A stretch of DNA of 64,000 nt from Corynebacterium testudinoris (GCF_001021045.1 NZ_CP011545.1:682001-746000); one strand, 5' to 3'; shown: positions 1 to 14,023, counted from the stretch's first letter. The notes: generated by a model not told the origin, from the sequence alone. Made by a program: numbers and translations.

Positions 1-851
1 GCTTCCCCAACGGAGTGTCGGGAATGCGACTGACCCAGCGGGCGCGTTTCCAGGCGGGTCGCTTTGGGGCCCGGTTCTTCACCGGCCGAGCGGTGACGTT
101 CCTGGAGCCGGGGCCGGAGGATGAGCCGCCGCACCATCACGTCTTTGTGGGGGAGACCCACCTGTGCGCCCGAACGGTGGTCGTTGCCACGGGTGTCAAC
201 TATCGACGCCTCGGTGTCCCCTCCGTGGACAGCTTCGTCGGCGTCGGCGTGTACTACGGTGCCGCCACCTCGTTGGCACGAGAAATGGTGGGGAAGCGGG
301 TCTGTGTGGTCGGCGGCGGAAATTCTGCTGGTCAGGCCGCTGTGCACATGGCTAAGTTTGCCGAGCACGTGACCATTGCCGTCCGGCGAACTTCCCTCGA
401 GGAGACGATGTCGGCCTACCTCATCCGCGAGTTGGAAGCTATCCCCAATGTCACCATTCGCAGCCTCACTCGAGTCGTCGATGGTGGCGGCGACGGTGCG
501 TTGGAATGGCTCGACTTCGAGCACATTGATACGGGTGAAGTCGAGCGCCACACCATCGAGGGTCTCTTCTGCCTGTTGGGCGCCGAGCCGGATTGTTCCT
601 GGTTGCCCAGTGGGGTTGCCCTCGATGAGAAGGGCTATATCCTCACCGGTCGGGACGTGCCGTACGAGGCGTGGACCCGGGGCCGCCCGCCGGCGAACCT
701 CGAGACCACGGTGCCGGGCATTTTCGCCGTGGGCGACGTCCGCTCCGGGTCAATGAAGCGCGTCGCCTCCGCCGCAGGTGAAGGCGCGTCGGTGTTGCCG
801 TTGATCCACGCCCACCTCGCTGAACTGCGGGCGGCGGAGACAAGGACGTAG
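1..851 (+). CDS. Thioredoxin-reductase-like FAD/NAD(P) oxidoreductase, 5' truncated by window
   Basis: The frame is open from base 3, so the start lies outside the window. The visible 283 residues match the FAD- and NAD(P)H-binding half of the thioredoxin reductase family: an opening FPNGVSG segment, ATGV at the end of an FAD-domain strand, the dinucleotide-binding VVGGGNSAGQAA motif, and a C-terminal GIFAVGDVRSGSMKRVASAAGEG flavin-contact motif. Where true thioredoxin reductases carry a CxxC disulfide, this protein reads GVGVYYGAATS. That is typical of the TrxR-like proteins often fused to cyclic-nucleotide-binding domains. It is therefore probably not a classical TrxR. The missing N terminus could hold such a fused domain. 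It ends before a strong terminator shared with the convergent antiporter gene. Confidence 0.85.
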   Translation, partial: FPNGVSGMRLTQRARFQAGRFGARFFTGRAVTFLEPGPEDEPPHHHVFVGETHLCARTVVVATGVNYRRLGVPSVDSFVGVGVYYGAATSLAREMVGKRVCVVGGGNSAGQAAVHMAKFAEHVTIAVRRTSLEETMSAYLIRELEAIPNVTIRSLTRVVDGGGDGALEWLDFEHIDTGEVERHTIEGLFCLLGAEPDCSWLPSGVALDEKGYILTGRDVPYEAWTRGRPPANLETTVPGIFAVGDVRSGSMKRVASAAGEGASVLPLIHAHLAELRAAETRT

Positions 852-856
852 CGGGG

Positions 857-867
857 CGTCGATAAGC
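857..867 (-). repeat. Copy of over-represented 11-mer GCTTATCGACG, extragenic
   Basis: CGTCGATAAGC on the plus strand, 6 nt after the stop of the flavoprotein gene and 6 nt before the terminator palindrome. It is one of 18 copies of the word in the window. Confidence 0.9.
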
Positions 868-872
868 ACAAC

Positions 873-902
873 AAAGGGCATTCCCCGCGGGGAATGCCCT
901 TT
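873..902. terminator. Bidirectional rho-independent terminator
   Basis: A perfect 30-bp palindrome, AAAGGGCATTCCCC and its complement, lies between two convergent genes. A and T flanks on the two sides allow termination in both directions. Confidence 0.9.
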
Positions 903-907
903 AGTGA

Positions 908-2743
908 TTAGGAGCGGCGACGGCTGGGGGTTTCTTGCTCGAGTGCCATCTGCTCCTCCATGGCGGCGATGATGGTGCGCGCGTCATGGGAGCCAAGGTG
1001 GCGGGAGCCATTGAGGAAGAACGTCGGGGTGCCGCGAGCACCCGACTCGAAGGCGCTGACCTCGTCGGAGCGGACATGCTCGGCGACATCCTCGCAGTCC
1101 ACATCGGCCCAGAACTGCTCCATGTCCAGGCCTAGGTCTTCGGCAAAGCTCTGATACTTCTCGTCATTGAGGTCATTCTGGTTTTCAAAGAGCAACCGGT
1201 GCATCTTCCAGAATTTGCCCTGACGTGACGCAGCCTCGGCGACACAAGCAGCACGATAAGCATGCGAGTGGCGGTCTTCGATGGGCAAGTGCCGAACGAC
1301 GAATTGAACGCGGTCCCCGAAGTGGTCGAGGAGATCCATGCCCATGCCGGTGGTGCTGGCGCAGAAGGGGCATTCGTAGTCCATGTACTCGACGACGGTG
1401 AACCGCGACGGAGCTCCGTAGGTGTGGTCGCGCTCCTGGTCAATCGGTGGGGTGAGCGTCACGGGGAGATCGGCGGACGTTTCACCCAGCTTGACGCGGG
1501 CAAACTTGAAGATCGCCCAACCCAGCGCCCAGGCGAGGACCATGGACAGCAAGACACCGACGGTGGCGGAGTCGACCTGGACGGGATCAGTAAACGCCAG
1601 ACCGATGACCAGCAGGGAGACGGTAAATCCGATGCCGGACAGGGCCGCTCCACCCATGACCGATCCGGGGCCCACCCCATCGGGGAGGGTGCCCAAGCCC
1701 ATGCGGATGGCCACCCACGTGCCCAGGGAAATGCCGATGAGCTTGCCCAAGACGAGACCAGCGACGATGCCCCACGTGATGGGAGAGGTCATCGCGGTGC
1801 TGAGGGTATCCCCGCCGAGGTTGACGCCCGCATTGGCCAGGGCGAAGATCGGGACGATCACCATTGAGGACGTGCCGCGGAGTGCGATGTGCAGCCTCTC
1901 GTTGACCGAAATGGAGCGGGACAATCCCAAGGAGGCATTCCGCGCCACGCCTGCGTCCGGCGACTGCCAGTAGTCCCGGAACAGCTCGCCGGCACTTTCC
2001 ACCGTTCCGCGGTGGGTGGCGTAGGCCGGGACGAGCAGACCAGCCACCATTCCGGCGAGCGAGGGGTGGATGCCCGACTCGATCGTGGCCAGCCACAACA
2101 CCACGACGACAGCGACGTAGGGAGCACTGCGCCACTGACCGGTCCGGCCCAAGAGATACAAAGCAACCAGACACAGAAGCGCGACTGCGAGGGGCATGAG
2201 CTTGACGTCATCGGTGTAGAAAATGCCGATGATCGACACCGCGAGGAAATCATCCACCACGGTGAGGGTGAGCAAAAATACCCGCAGCTGGTTCGACATC
2301 CGGGGACCGACCAACGCCAGTGCGCCCAAGAGGAAGGCGGTATCCGTGCCGACCACGGCACCCCAGCCCGCGGGATTCTCCCGACCGGCGACGACGAGGT
2401 AAATCACCGCGGGGATGGCGACACCAAAGGTGCCGGCGATGAGGGGGACGAGTGCTTTGCGCCTGTCCCGGAGGGAGCCAACCGCTAGCTCTTGGCGGAC
2501 CTCCAGACCAACCACAAAGAAGAAGATGACCATGAGGCCGTCATTGACCCAGTGGTGCAGGCTGAGATCCAAGGAGAATTCACCCAGGGAAATTCCCATG
2601 TGTGTTTCCCACAGCTCAGTGTAAAAGGGGGACCAGGGGGAGTTTGCCCACACCAACGCCACAATGGTGACGGCGACGAGGAGGAGCGCACTGCCCGATT
2701 CGGTGCGTAATCGTTGGACGATTCCCAAGGAAGGTAGTTGCAT
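908..2743 (-). CDS. nhaA: Na+/H+ antiporter NhaA fused to a DsbA-like thioredoxin domain
   Basis: 611 residues. Residues about 10-400 form the NhaA antiporter, with about 11-12 hydrophobic segments and conserved stretches such as HHWVNDGLMVIFFFVVGLE and GTDTAFLLGAL. This exchanges cytoplasmic Na+ for external H+ in the plasma membrane. After a linker, residues about 430-600 are a DsbA/Thioredoxin_4 domain with active site CPFC near residue 458 and the cis-proline loop RGTPTFF. Classical NhaA is about 390 residues, so the rest is a true in-frame fusion. The fusion architecture is known in actinobacteria, but the role of the redox domain is not established. The gene ends at the shared terminator and lies 92 nt downstream of the peroxidase gene, possibly co-transcribed. 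Confidence 0.93.
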   Translation of the reverse strand: MQLPSLGIVQRLRTESGSALLLVAVTIVALVWANSPWSPFYTELWETHMGISLGEFSLDLSLHHWVNDGLMVIFFFVVGLEVRQELAVGSLRDRRKALVPLIAGTFGVAIPAVIYLVVAGRENPAGWGAVVGTDTAFLLGALALVGPRMSNQLRVFLLTLTVVDDFLAVSIIGIFYTDDVKLMPLAVALLCLVALYLLGRTGQWRSAPYVAVVVVLWLATIESGIHPSLAGMVAGLLVPAYATHRGTVESAGELFRDYWQSPDAGVARNASLGLSRSISVNERLHIALRGTSSMVIVPIFALANAGVNLGGDTLSTAMTSPITWGIVAGLVLGKLIGISLGTWVAIRMGLGTLPDGVGPGSVMGGAALSGIGFTVSLLVIGLAFTDPVQVDSATVGVLLSMVLAWALGWAIFKFARVKLGETSADLPVTLTPPIDQERDHTYGAPSRFTVVEYMDYECPFCASTTGMGMDLLDHFGDRVQFVVRHLPIEDRHSHAYRAACVAEAASRQGKFWKMHRLLFENQNDLNDEKYQSFAEDLGLDMEQFWADVDCEDVAEHVRSDEVSAFESGARGTPTFFLNGSRHLGSHDARTIIAAMEEQMALEQETPSRRRS

Positions 2744-2835
2744 GTGTGATTCTCTCGGGGGAGAGACAACAACGGATCAACGCCGATGCGGCCCGTCGTG
2801 TCTAACGGTTGGGACTAGTCCATACTACCCAGCAC

Positions 2836-3762
2836 TTAAGAATCGCAGTCCTCGAGGAAGTCGACCGTCGGGATGAAGAAGAGCGTCCCGGTGGCGGCGG
2901 TAGAGAAGTCGAGGATGCGATCGTAGTTGCCGGGAGGGGAGCCGATGAACATGTTATCGAGCATTTTCTCGGTGATAGCAGGATCTTTGGCGTAGCCAAT
3001 GAAGTAGGTGCCAAACTCCTCGGCGGTGACTTCGCCGAAGATCATGTTCTCGCGAACGATCTGGAGGTCATTGCCGTCATCATCGGTGATGGTGTTGGCG
3101 GCGACATGGGAGTTGCTGGGTTTGATGTCATCGGGCAGTTCGATGTCATCGAGCTTGGTGCGGCCAATGACCTTTTCCTGCTCTTCGACGGTCTCGCGGT
3201 TCCACGAGCTGAGGTCGTGGAAGTACTTCTGCACGATGAGGTAGGAACCTCCGGCGAAGTCCGGGTCGGAGGAATCGACGGTCACAGCATCGATGGCGGC
3301 GAGGCCTTCTGGGTTTTCGGTTCCGTCCACGAATCCGAGGAGATCGCGCTCGTCGAAGTACTTGAAAGTGTGGGTTTCGTCTTCGACGGTGACATAGCCG
3401 TCGAGGCGGGCCATGAACTGGCGGGCGAGCTCGAAACACAGGTCGAAGCGCTGGGCGCGGATGTGGAAGATAAGGTCGCCCGGGGTGGAGGGGGCCTGAT
3501 GGATCGCGCCCTCGACGGCCCGGAAGGGGTGGAGGTTGGCGGGACGGGGTCCGTCGAAAAGCTTGTCCCATGCATCGGAACCGATGCCGACGACCGCCGT
3601 GAGGCGGTCTTCCTTCGCGCGGAAGGCGACGGAGCGGATGAGACCGGGGACGTCGGCAAGCAGACTACGGACGGTATCTTCGGAGCCCTCCTTGAGACTG
3701 AGCACGAGGAGGACGGCCGCGCTGGCGGGTGGGACGACGATGGGTTGGGATGTGGTGGTCAT
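2836..3762 (-). CDS. DyP-type heme peroxidase (YfeX-like)
   Basis: 308 residues from the chosen ATG, which has an AGGAG ribosome site 7 nt upstream. An upstream in-frame ATG at 3798 has no such site. The signature GFVDGTENP carries the distal catalytic Asp, and the segment SNSHVAANT carries the likely proximal heme-ligand His. These define a dye-decolourising peroxidase, a cytoplasmic-type heme enzyme that oxidises porphyrins or phenols with H2O2. I see no signal peptide. The neighbouring iron importer is divergent, which suggests but does not prove a shared link to iron or heme. Confidence 0.92.
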   Translation of the reverse strand: MTTTSQPIVVPPASAAVLLVLSLKEGSEDTVRSLLADVPGLIRSVAFRAKEDRLTAVVGIGSDAWDKLFDGPRPANLHPFRAVEGAIHQAPSTPGDLIFHIRAQRFDLCFELARQFMARLDGYVTVEDETHTFKYFDERDLLGFVDGTENPEGLAAIDAVTVDSSDPDFAGGSYLIVQKYFHDLSSWNRETVEEQEKVIGRTKLDDIELPDDIKPSNSHVAANTITDDDGNDLQIVRENMIFGEVTAEEFGTYFIGYAKDPAITEKMLDNMFIGSPPGNYDRILDFSTAATGTLFFIPTVDFLEDCDS

Positions 3763-3935
3763 AGAGGCACTCCTGGGGACGGTAACTTGTGCTTCCACAA
3801 TAGGTCGCGCAAGTGGTCTCGCGGGGGCAAATTCGACCGGGGTAGAAAATTCCGCCCACTCGGGTCTTCCTGGGGGGAAATGCCCGCTCTGCCAGTTGTT
3901 TTTCAGAAAACGGGGTAGGCGGCCGAGGGGGGAAG

Positions 3936-3958
3936 TTAAATAAGGCTTTGCTTACTAA
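3936..3958. promoter_or_regulatory. Possible DtxR-type iron box
   Basis: A region with outer TTAA/TTAG-like half sites and a TAAG...CTTA core overlaps the -35 region of the siderophore importer promoter. It matches the DtxR consensus only weakly (about 8 of 19 in the best alignment). The position and the iron-uptake target are the main support. Confidence 0.35.
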
Positions 3959-3975
3959 GGGTGTCCTTGTATAGT
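3948..3975 (+). promoter_or_regulatory. Candidate promoter of the siderophore importer operon
   Basis: A -35 TTGCTT (3948-3953), a 16-nt spacer and a -10 TATAGT (3970-3975) lie about 80 nt ahead of the first gene. Confidence 0.55.
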
Positions 3976-4054
3976 TTCCTGCGAACGTTATCCGAGTTCA
4001 TTGTGACCTATCCTCCGGGGCTCAACACCCCGCCAAATTCATGTTAAGGACATC

Positions 4055-5056
4055 ATGGCCAAGATTCGTTACTCGCTCGTCGCAGCCGTCACCGCCGCGA
4101 GCCTCGTGCTGACCGCCTGCGGAAACGGGGAATCCTCCTCCAGCAACGAGACCACCGCAGCCAACGGCACCACCACCATCACGGTGGAAGACAACTTCGG
4201 CACCGAAGAGATCGCTCAGCCGATCGAGCGCGTCGCCATCACCGACAACCGCTCCTTCGAGATCCTCGACGAATGGGGCATCGTCCCCGTCGCCGTCCCG
4301 AAGTCCCTCGTGCCCGCCACCGTGCCAGACTACAAGGACAACGCCGACATCGTTGACCTGGGCAACCACCGCGAGCCGAACTTGGAAGCACTCGCCGCAG
4401 CACAGCCCGACCTCGTCGTCAACGGCCAGCGCTTCACGCAGTACCGCGAGGACATCGTCAAGCTCGTCCCCGAAGCAGCCGTCGTTGACTTCTCCCCCCG
4501 CGACGACAAGCCGCTGGACGAAGAACTCAAGCGCCAGGCCACCGAGCTGGGTGTGATCTTTGACAAGGAAGCCGAAGCTGACAAGCTCGTCGCTGACTTC
4601 GACGCCGCCCTCGAGCGCGCCAAGGCCGCCTACGACCCCACCAAGAAGGTCATGGCAGTCAACGTCTCCGGTGGCACCATCGGTTTCATCGCACCGGGCA
4701 TCGGCCGCACCTACGGACCGATCTTCGACCTGCTCAACCTCACCCCGGCCCTCGAGGTCGATGATGCATCCCAGAACCACCAGGGCGACGACATCTCCGT
4801 CGAGGCCATCGCTGCCGCCAACCCCGACTGGATCCTCGTCCTCGACCGTGACGGTGGCACCAGCTCCCGCAACGAGCCCGGCTACATCGCAGCCACCGAC
4901 GTCATCGAAGGTTCCGAGCCGCTGAAGAACGTCGTCGCCATCCAGGAAGGCAACGTTGTCTACGCTCCGCAGGACACCTACACCAACGAAAACATCATCA
5001 CCTACACCGAGATCCTGAATGACATCGCTGATGCCTTCGAGGCTCAGAACAACTAG
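4055..5056 (+). CDS. Iron-siderophore ABC transporter substrate-binding lipoprotein
   Basis: 333 residues. A lipoprotein signal peptide ends in the lipobox LTAC with the acylated Cys at about residue 22, followed by a Ser/Thr-rich linker. The rest is a periplasmic-binding-protein fold of the Fe3+-siderophore type (CeuA/FecB family), with EILDEWGIVPVAVP and NLEALAAAQPDLVV typical of the family. It would capture a ferric siderophore outside the membrane and deliver it to the two permeases encoded next. The ATG follows TAAGGA at 4 nt. The ligand cannot be told from sequence. Confidence 0.92.
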   Translation: MAKIRYSLVAAVTAASLVLTACGNGESSSSNETTAANGTTTITVEDNFGTEEIAQPIERVAITDNRSFEILDEWGIVPVAVPKSLVPATVPDYKDNADIVDLGNHREPNLEALAAAQPDLVVNGQRFTQYREDIVKLVPEAAVVDFSPRDDKPLDEELKRQATELGVIFDKEAEADKLVADFDAALERAKAAYDPTKKVMAVNVSGGTIGFIAPGIGRTYGPIFDLLNLTPALEVDDASQNHQGDDISVEAIAAANPDWILVLDRDGGTSSRNEPGYIAATDVIEGSEPLKNVVAIQEGNVVYAPQDTYTNENIITYTEILNDIADAFEAQNN

Positions 5057-5091
5057 GACTGTCAGCTCGACCACAGTAGGGTAAGAAATTC

Positions 5092-6081
5092 ATGACGACA
5101 GCGAAAGCGGCGAACAGCCGGGACGCCCGCACGAGGAAAAAACTCTTCGATTGGAAGCTACTCCTCGGATTGGCGGTAGTCCTCGGATTGCTCGCCGCTT
5201 CGTTGTCGGTAGGTGAATACGACATTCTCTCCACCAGTGATGGCTGGGACATGTTCGCCACCACTCGCATTCCCCGGACTATTGCGCTGGTGCTCTCTGG
5301 CGCCGCGATGGCTATGTCCGGCCTGGTGATGCAGCTGCTTACGCAGAACCGCTTCGTTGAACCCACCACGACCGGCACGACCGAGTGGGCCGGGCTTGGT
5401 CTGTTGGCCGTTACCTATTTCGTGCCCGCTGCGTCCCTGCTGGACCGGATGTTCGGCGCGGTGTTTTTCGCGTTCATCGGCACCATGGTCTTTTTCCTCT
5501 TCCTGCGCCGCGTGTCCCTGCGCTCCAGTCTCATCGTGCCGATCATCGGCATCATGCTCGGCGCGGTCGTGAGCTCGATTTCCACGTTCTTCGCCCTGCA
5601 GACAAACCTGCTGCAATCACTGGGCGTGTGGTTCGCGGGCTCCTTCACTGACATCTTCCGCGGCCAATACGAAGCGCTGTGGATCGTGGTGATCGTCGTT
5701 GTCGCAGTCTTCATCTTCGCCGATCGCCTCACCGTGGCCGGCATGGGTGAAGAGGTAGCCACCAACGTGGGCCTCAATTACAACCGGATGCTGCTCATTG
5801 GCACCGGCCTCATTGCGGTGGCGACGGGCGTGGTCACCGTCGTCGTGGGCAACTTGCCATTCCTGGGCCTCATCGTCCCCAATATCGTCTCGATGTTCCG
5901 CGGCGACGATCTGCGCTCCAACCTTCCGTGGGTGGCATTGCTCGGTATTGGCATTGTCACCGTGTGCGACCTCATTGGCCGCACGATCATCGCCCCCTTC
6001 GAGATCCCGGTCTCCGTTATTCTCGGCATTATCGGCGCCGTTGTCTTCGTCTTCCTGATTGTGAGGCAGCGCCGTGGATAA
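5092..6081 (+). CDS. Iron-chelate ABC transporter permease (FecCD family), first subunit
   Basis: 329 residues with nine to ten hydrophobic segments and the FecCD-family signatures SGAAMAMSGLVMQLLTQNRFVEPTTTG near the N terminus and GNLPFLGLIVPNIV near the C terminus. It forms half of the membrane channel of the siderophore importer. It starts 35 nt after the binding-protein gene, and its end overlaps the next permease gene by 8 nt, indicating translational coupling. Confidence 0.92.
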   Translation: MTTAKAANSRDARTRKKLFDWKLLLGLAVVLGLLAASLSVGEYDILSTSDGWDMFATTRIPRTIALVLSGAAMAMSGLVMQLLTQNRFVEPTTTGTTEWAGLGLLAVTYFVPAASLLDRMFGAVFFAFIGTMVFFLFLRRVSLRSSLIVPIIGIMLGAVVSSISTFFALQTNLLQSLGVWFAGSFTDIFRGQYEALWIVVIVVVAVFIFADRLTVAGMGEEVATNVGLNYNRMLLIGTGLIAVATGVVTVVVGNLPFLGLIVPNIVSMFRGDDLRSNLPWVALLGIGIVTVCDLIGRTIIAPFEIPVSVILGIIGAVVFVFLIVRQRRG

Positions 6082-7240
6082 GAAACGCTACGTAGAAGAC
6101 ATGGTGGAGCGGCCCGATTCCGCGGGTGTGGAGAATTTCTTGGGCGATGAAACGGCCGAGGCTGCCCGCCAGGAACAACTCGAAGAGAACTGGCCACCGC
6201 ACGCTCCTTCCGCGCAGCAGGCTCCTTCGCCGCAGCACGGCCGCACGGCCGGTACCTTCCAGTCCCGCGCTGCGGCGCGTAAGTACTGGATCATTCTCAC
6301 GGCCGTCTACGGCTTCGGCCTGCTCTTCGCTTTCGGGCTGTTGGCGTGGGGAAACCCGATGCCCTTCGGTAGTGACACCTTCTGGCTGATCGCGCAGCGG
6401 CGTGCCGACGCCGTCATCGCCATGATCATCGTCGCCGTCTGCCAGGCGGTGGCCACCGTGGCGTTCCAAACCGTGACCAACAACCGCATCATCACGCCGT
6501 CGATCATGGGTTTCGAATCGCTGTATACCGCGATCCATACCTCTACTATCTACTTCTTCGGCGCCGCGGGCCTCATCCAGGCGCGCAACCTCACGACCTT
6601 CCTCTTGCAGCTCGTCCTCATGGTGGGGCTCTCGCTCATTCTCTATTCGTGGCTGCTGACGGGGAAGCACTCCAACATGCACGCCATGTTGCTCGTGGGC
6701 ATCGTCATTGGTGGCGGCTTGGGCTCCGTTTCCACGTTCATGCAGCGCATGCTCACGCCTTCGGACTTCGACGTCCTCACCGCTCGCCTTTTCGGTTCGG
6801 TGAACAACGCCGATGCGTCGTACTATCCCATCGCGATTTCGCTGGTGGCGGGCGCCACGTTCCTCATGTACCTCAATTCCCGCAAACTCAATATCATTGC
6901 GCTCGGCCGCGACACCTCAACCAACTTGGGGCTGCAATATAAAGGCCTCGCGATTTACACGCTGATTTTGGTGTCGGTCCTCATGGCGGTGTCCACGGCG
7001 CTTGTTGGCCCGATGACTTTCCTCGGTTTCCTCGTGGCCACGCTGGCCTACCAATTTGCCGATACTTATGATCACCGTTTCCTGTTCCCGATGGCAGCGG
7101 GCCTGGCATTCTTGGTCCTCACCGGGGCATACTTCATCATGAATCACGTCTTCTATGCGCAGGGCGTGGTCTCCATCATCATTGAGCTGATCGGCGGCTC
7201 GGTGTTCCTGTACGTCATCCTCAGAAAGGGCCGGCTGTGA
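6074..7240 (+). CDS. Iron-chelate ABC transporter permease (FecCD family), second subunit with N-terminal extension
   Basis: 388 residues from a GTG that overlaps the upstream stop region. After a charged hydrophilic extension of about 70 residues (EDMVERPDSAGVENFLGDE and onward), the FecCD core starts with hydrophobic segments. It contains FQTVTNNRIITPSIMGFESLY, the counterpart of the first subunit's substrate-path motif, and GPMTFLGFLVATLAY. It is the partner half-channel. The extension is absent from the first subunit and from most family members. It is either a cytoplasmic tail or a sign that a later start is used. The 3' end overlaps the ATPase start (GTGA). Confidence 0.9.
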   Translation: MDKKRYVEDMVERPDSAGVENFLGDETAEAARQEQLEENWPPHAPSAQQAPSPQHGRTAGTFQSRAAARKYWIILTAVYGFGLLFAFGLLAWGNPMPFGSDTFWLIAQRRADAVIAMIIVAVCQAVATVAFQTVTNNRIITPSIMGFESLYTAIHTSTIYFFGAAGLIQARNLTTFLLQLVLMVGLSLILYSWLLTGKHSNMHAMLLVGIVIGGGLGSVSTFMQRMLTPSDFDVLTARLFGSVNNADASYYPIAISLVAGATFLMYLNSRKLNIIALGRDTSTNLGLQYKGLAIYTLILVSVLMAVSTALVGPMTFLGFLVATLAYQFADTYDHRFLFPMAAGLAFLVLTGAYFIMNHVFYAQGVVSIIIELIGGSVFLYVILRKGRL

Positions 7241-7992
7241 TTACGCTGAACAACGTCCGCAAGGAGTACAACAGTGAGGTCTCCATTGGTCCGGTGAATT
7301 TGGAGATCCCGGCCGGCGGAATCACGGCCCTCGTTGGGCCTAATGGTGCTGGTAAGTCGACGTTGTTGACCATGATTGGTCGCCTCCTTGCCCTCGATGA
7401 TGGTGATATCAAGGTGGCGCAGTACGACGTGTCCACCACTAAGTCGAAGGATTTGGCCAAGATCATCTCGATCCTGCGCCAGGAGAATCACTTCATCACC
7501 AAGTTGACGGTCCGCCAGCTCGTCGGTTTTGGCCGTTTTCCCTACTCGGGTGGGCGGCTGACCAAGGAGGATGAGGCGATTATTTCGCGCTACATCGACT
7601 TCCTCCACCTCACTGATTTGGAGAATCGCTACCTCGACCAGCTGTCCGGCGGTCAGCGCCAGCGCGCGTATGTGGCGATGGTCCTGTGCCAGGAAACTGA
7701 TTATGTGCTTCTTGATGAGCCGCTCAACAACCTCGACATCGCTCACTCTGTGGAGATGATGCGTCATCTTCATCAGGCCGCTCGCGAGCTCGGCCGCACC
7801 ATCATCGTTGTCTTGCACGACATCAACTTCGCCGCCCAGTACGCCGATTACATCTGCGCGGTGAAGGGTGGGGAGATCGTGGAGTTCGGCCCGTCTGCCG
7901 AGATCATGTGCGATGAGGTCCTCACGGGCATCTTCAACACCCCGGTTCAGGTCATTGAAGGTCCCAACGGTCCGATCGCTACGTACCACTAA
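7237..7992 (+). CDS. Iron-siderophore ABC transporter ATP-binding protein
   Basis: 251 residues. Walker A is GPNGAGKST, the ABC signature is LSGGQRQRA, Walker B is YVLLDEP, and the switch histidine is in VVLHDINFA. This is the FecE/FepC-type ATPase that powers the two preceding permeases. The GTG start overlaps the upstream stop in GTGA, so the four genes behave as one operon. The gene is followed by a strong hairpin just ahead of the rRNA promoters. Confidence 0.94.
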   Translation: MITLNNVRKEYNSEVSIGPVNLEIPAGGITALVGPNGAGKSTLLTMIGRLLALDDGDIKVAQYDVSTTKSKDLAKIISILRQENHFITKLTVRQLVGFGRFPYSGGRLTKEDEAIISRYIDFLHLTDLENRYLDQLSGGQRQRAYVAMVLCQETDYVLLDEPLNNLDIAHSVEMMRHLHQAARELGRTIIVVLHDINFAAQYADYICAVKGGEIVEFGPSAEIMCDEVLTGIFNTPVQVIEGPNGPIATYH

Positions 7993-7998
7993 CAAGCT

Positions 7999-8009
7999 GC
8001 TTATCGACG
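7999..8009 (+). repeat. Copy of over-represented 11-mer GCTTATCGACG, extragenic
   Basis: The word begins 7 nt after the ATPase stop codon and abuts the terminator stem. Confidence 0.9.
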
Positions 8010-8010
8010 C

Positions 8011-8046
8011 CCGCCGGTCCCGACGTTTACACGTCGTGACCGGCGG
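8011..8046 (+). terminator. Rho-independent terminator of the siderophore importer operon
   Basis: Arms CCGCCGGTC-C-CGACGT and ACGTCG-T-GACCGGCGG close a TTAC loop, followed by a T-rich stretch. Confidence 0.85.
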
Positions 8047-8048
8047 AT

Positions 8049-8078
8049 TTGTCTTATCGGGACAGATCTTCGTATAGT
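8049..8078 (+). promoter_or_regulatory. Candidate upstream rrn promoter
   Basis: -35-like TTGTCT (8049-8054), 18-nt spacer, -10 TATAGT (8073-8078), directly after the importer terminator. Confidence 0.45.
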
Positions 8079-8149
8079 ATTCAACGTTGCCAACGAGCAG
8101 CCGAGAGGTTGCAAGGCGGCAGACAGAAAATGAACTTCATAGCCCGGAT

Positions 8150-8178
8150 TTGACAGTGTCAGTCCGCTAGCGTAAGTT
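8150..8178 (+). promoter_or_regulatory. rrn promoter
   Basis: A consensus -35 TTGACA (8150-8155), a 17-nt spacer and a -10 TAAGTT (8173-8178) lie about 440 nt before the 16S gene. Confidence 0.75.
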
Positions 8179-8616
8179 CAAACAAGTCGCTCCGAGCGGG
8201 TCGCAAGGCCGCAGCAGAGGGTGTACGGATGTTGTGTGAGAACTCAATAGTGTGCCAATGTACTTTTGTTTGTGATGATGATTGTGCTGTTGGCCAGCTG
8301 TACCTGCCGGCGTGTTGTTGGTGGGTGTGGTTGGTGTGTGCCGGGTGGTACCTTTTTTTGGATCGGGTGCCACGGTAAATAACGCGCCATGTGCATGACT
8401 CTTGCTTTTGTGGTGGGGGTGTGTGGGTGGTGAGTGTGTCCGGTGCGTGCAGTGATGTGAATCGTTGTCGTATATTTTTTAAGCCTGCCCCTGTTTTTTG
8501 CCCCGTCGGGTGTGGGGGTGGGTGTGAGCAGTTGATGATTTTTTGTAAAAATCGTTGGTTGTTTGTTTTTTGGTTGGGAATTTGGGCTCTGCCTGGAATT
8601 GTTTCTTCTGAAATTT
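8179..8616 (+). other. rrn leader, G/T-rich, no gene seen
   Basis: Transcribed leader of the rRNA operon. At 8230-8256 it carries a TGTGAGAACTCAATAG block that recurs before 23S and resembles the antitermination (boxA) region of actinobacterial rrn leaders. The rest is strongly biased to G and T on the plus strand. No start codon with a plausible protein is present. Confidence 0.7.
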
Positions 8617-13705
<5,089 letters not shown>

Positions 13706-13902
13706 CACACACATTTGACTGCTGTGGTGGTTGGTGGGTGTTTTTTACGCAACGTAACAAAAAAATAAGATCACATGGTCACTCCCTTGTTGGGGTGGTT
13801 GGTGGTTCGCGTCCATTATGCAGTGTCTGACACAGCACACCCGTGTCACAGAACGAAACAGTCCATCATCTTGTGTGGGTGGTGGGTGTTGTTCTGGTGG
13901 GT

Positions 13903-14023
13903 GTGTCGGTGGTTGATGGCAGCAGGGAAACGCCCGGTCCCTTTCCGAACCCGGAAGCTAAGCCTGGTTGCGCTGATGGTACTGCACCTGGGAGGGTGTG
14001 GGAGAGTAGGTTACCGCCGACAC
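13903..14023 (+). rRNA. rrf: 5S ribosomal RNA
   Basis: 121 nt with terminal stem GTGTCGGTGG / CCGCCGACAC, and the typical CCGAACCCGGAAGCTAAG and GGTACTGCACCTGGGAGGGT segments. Confidence 0.95.
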
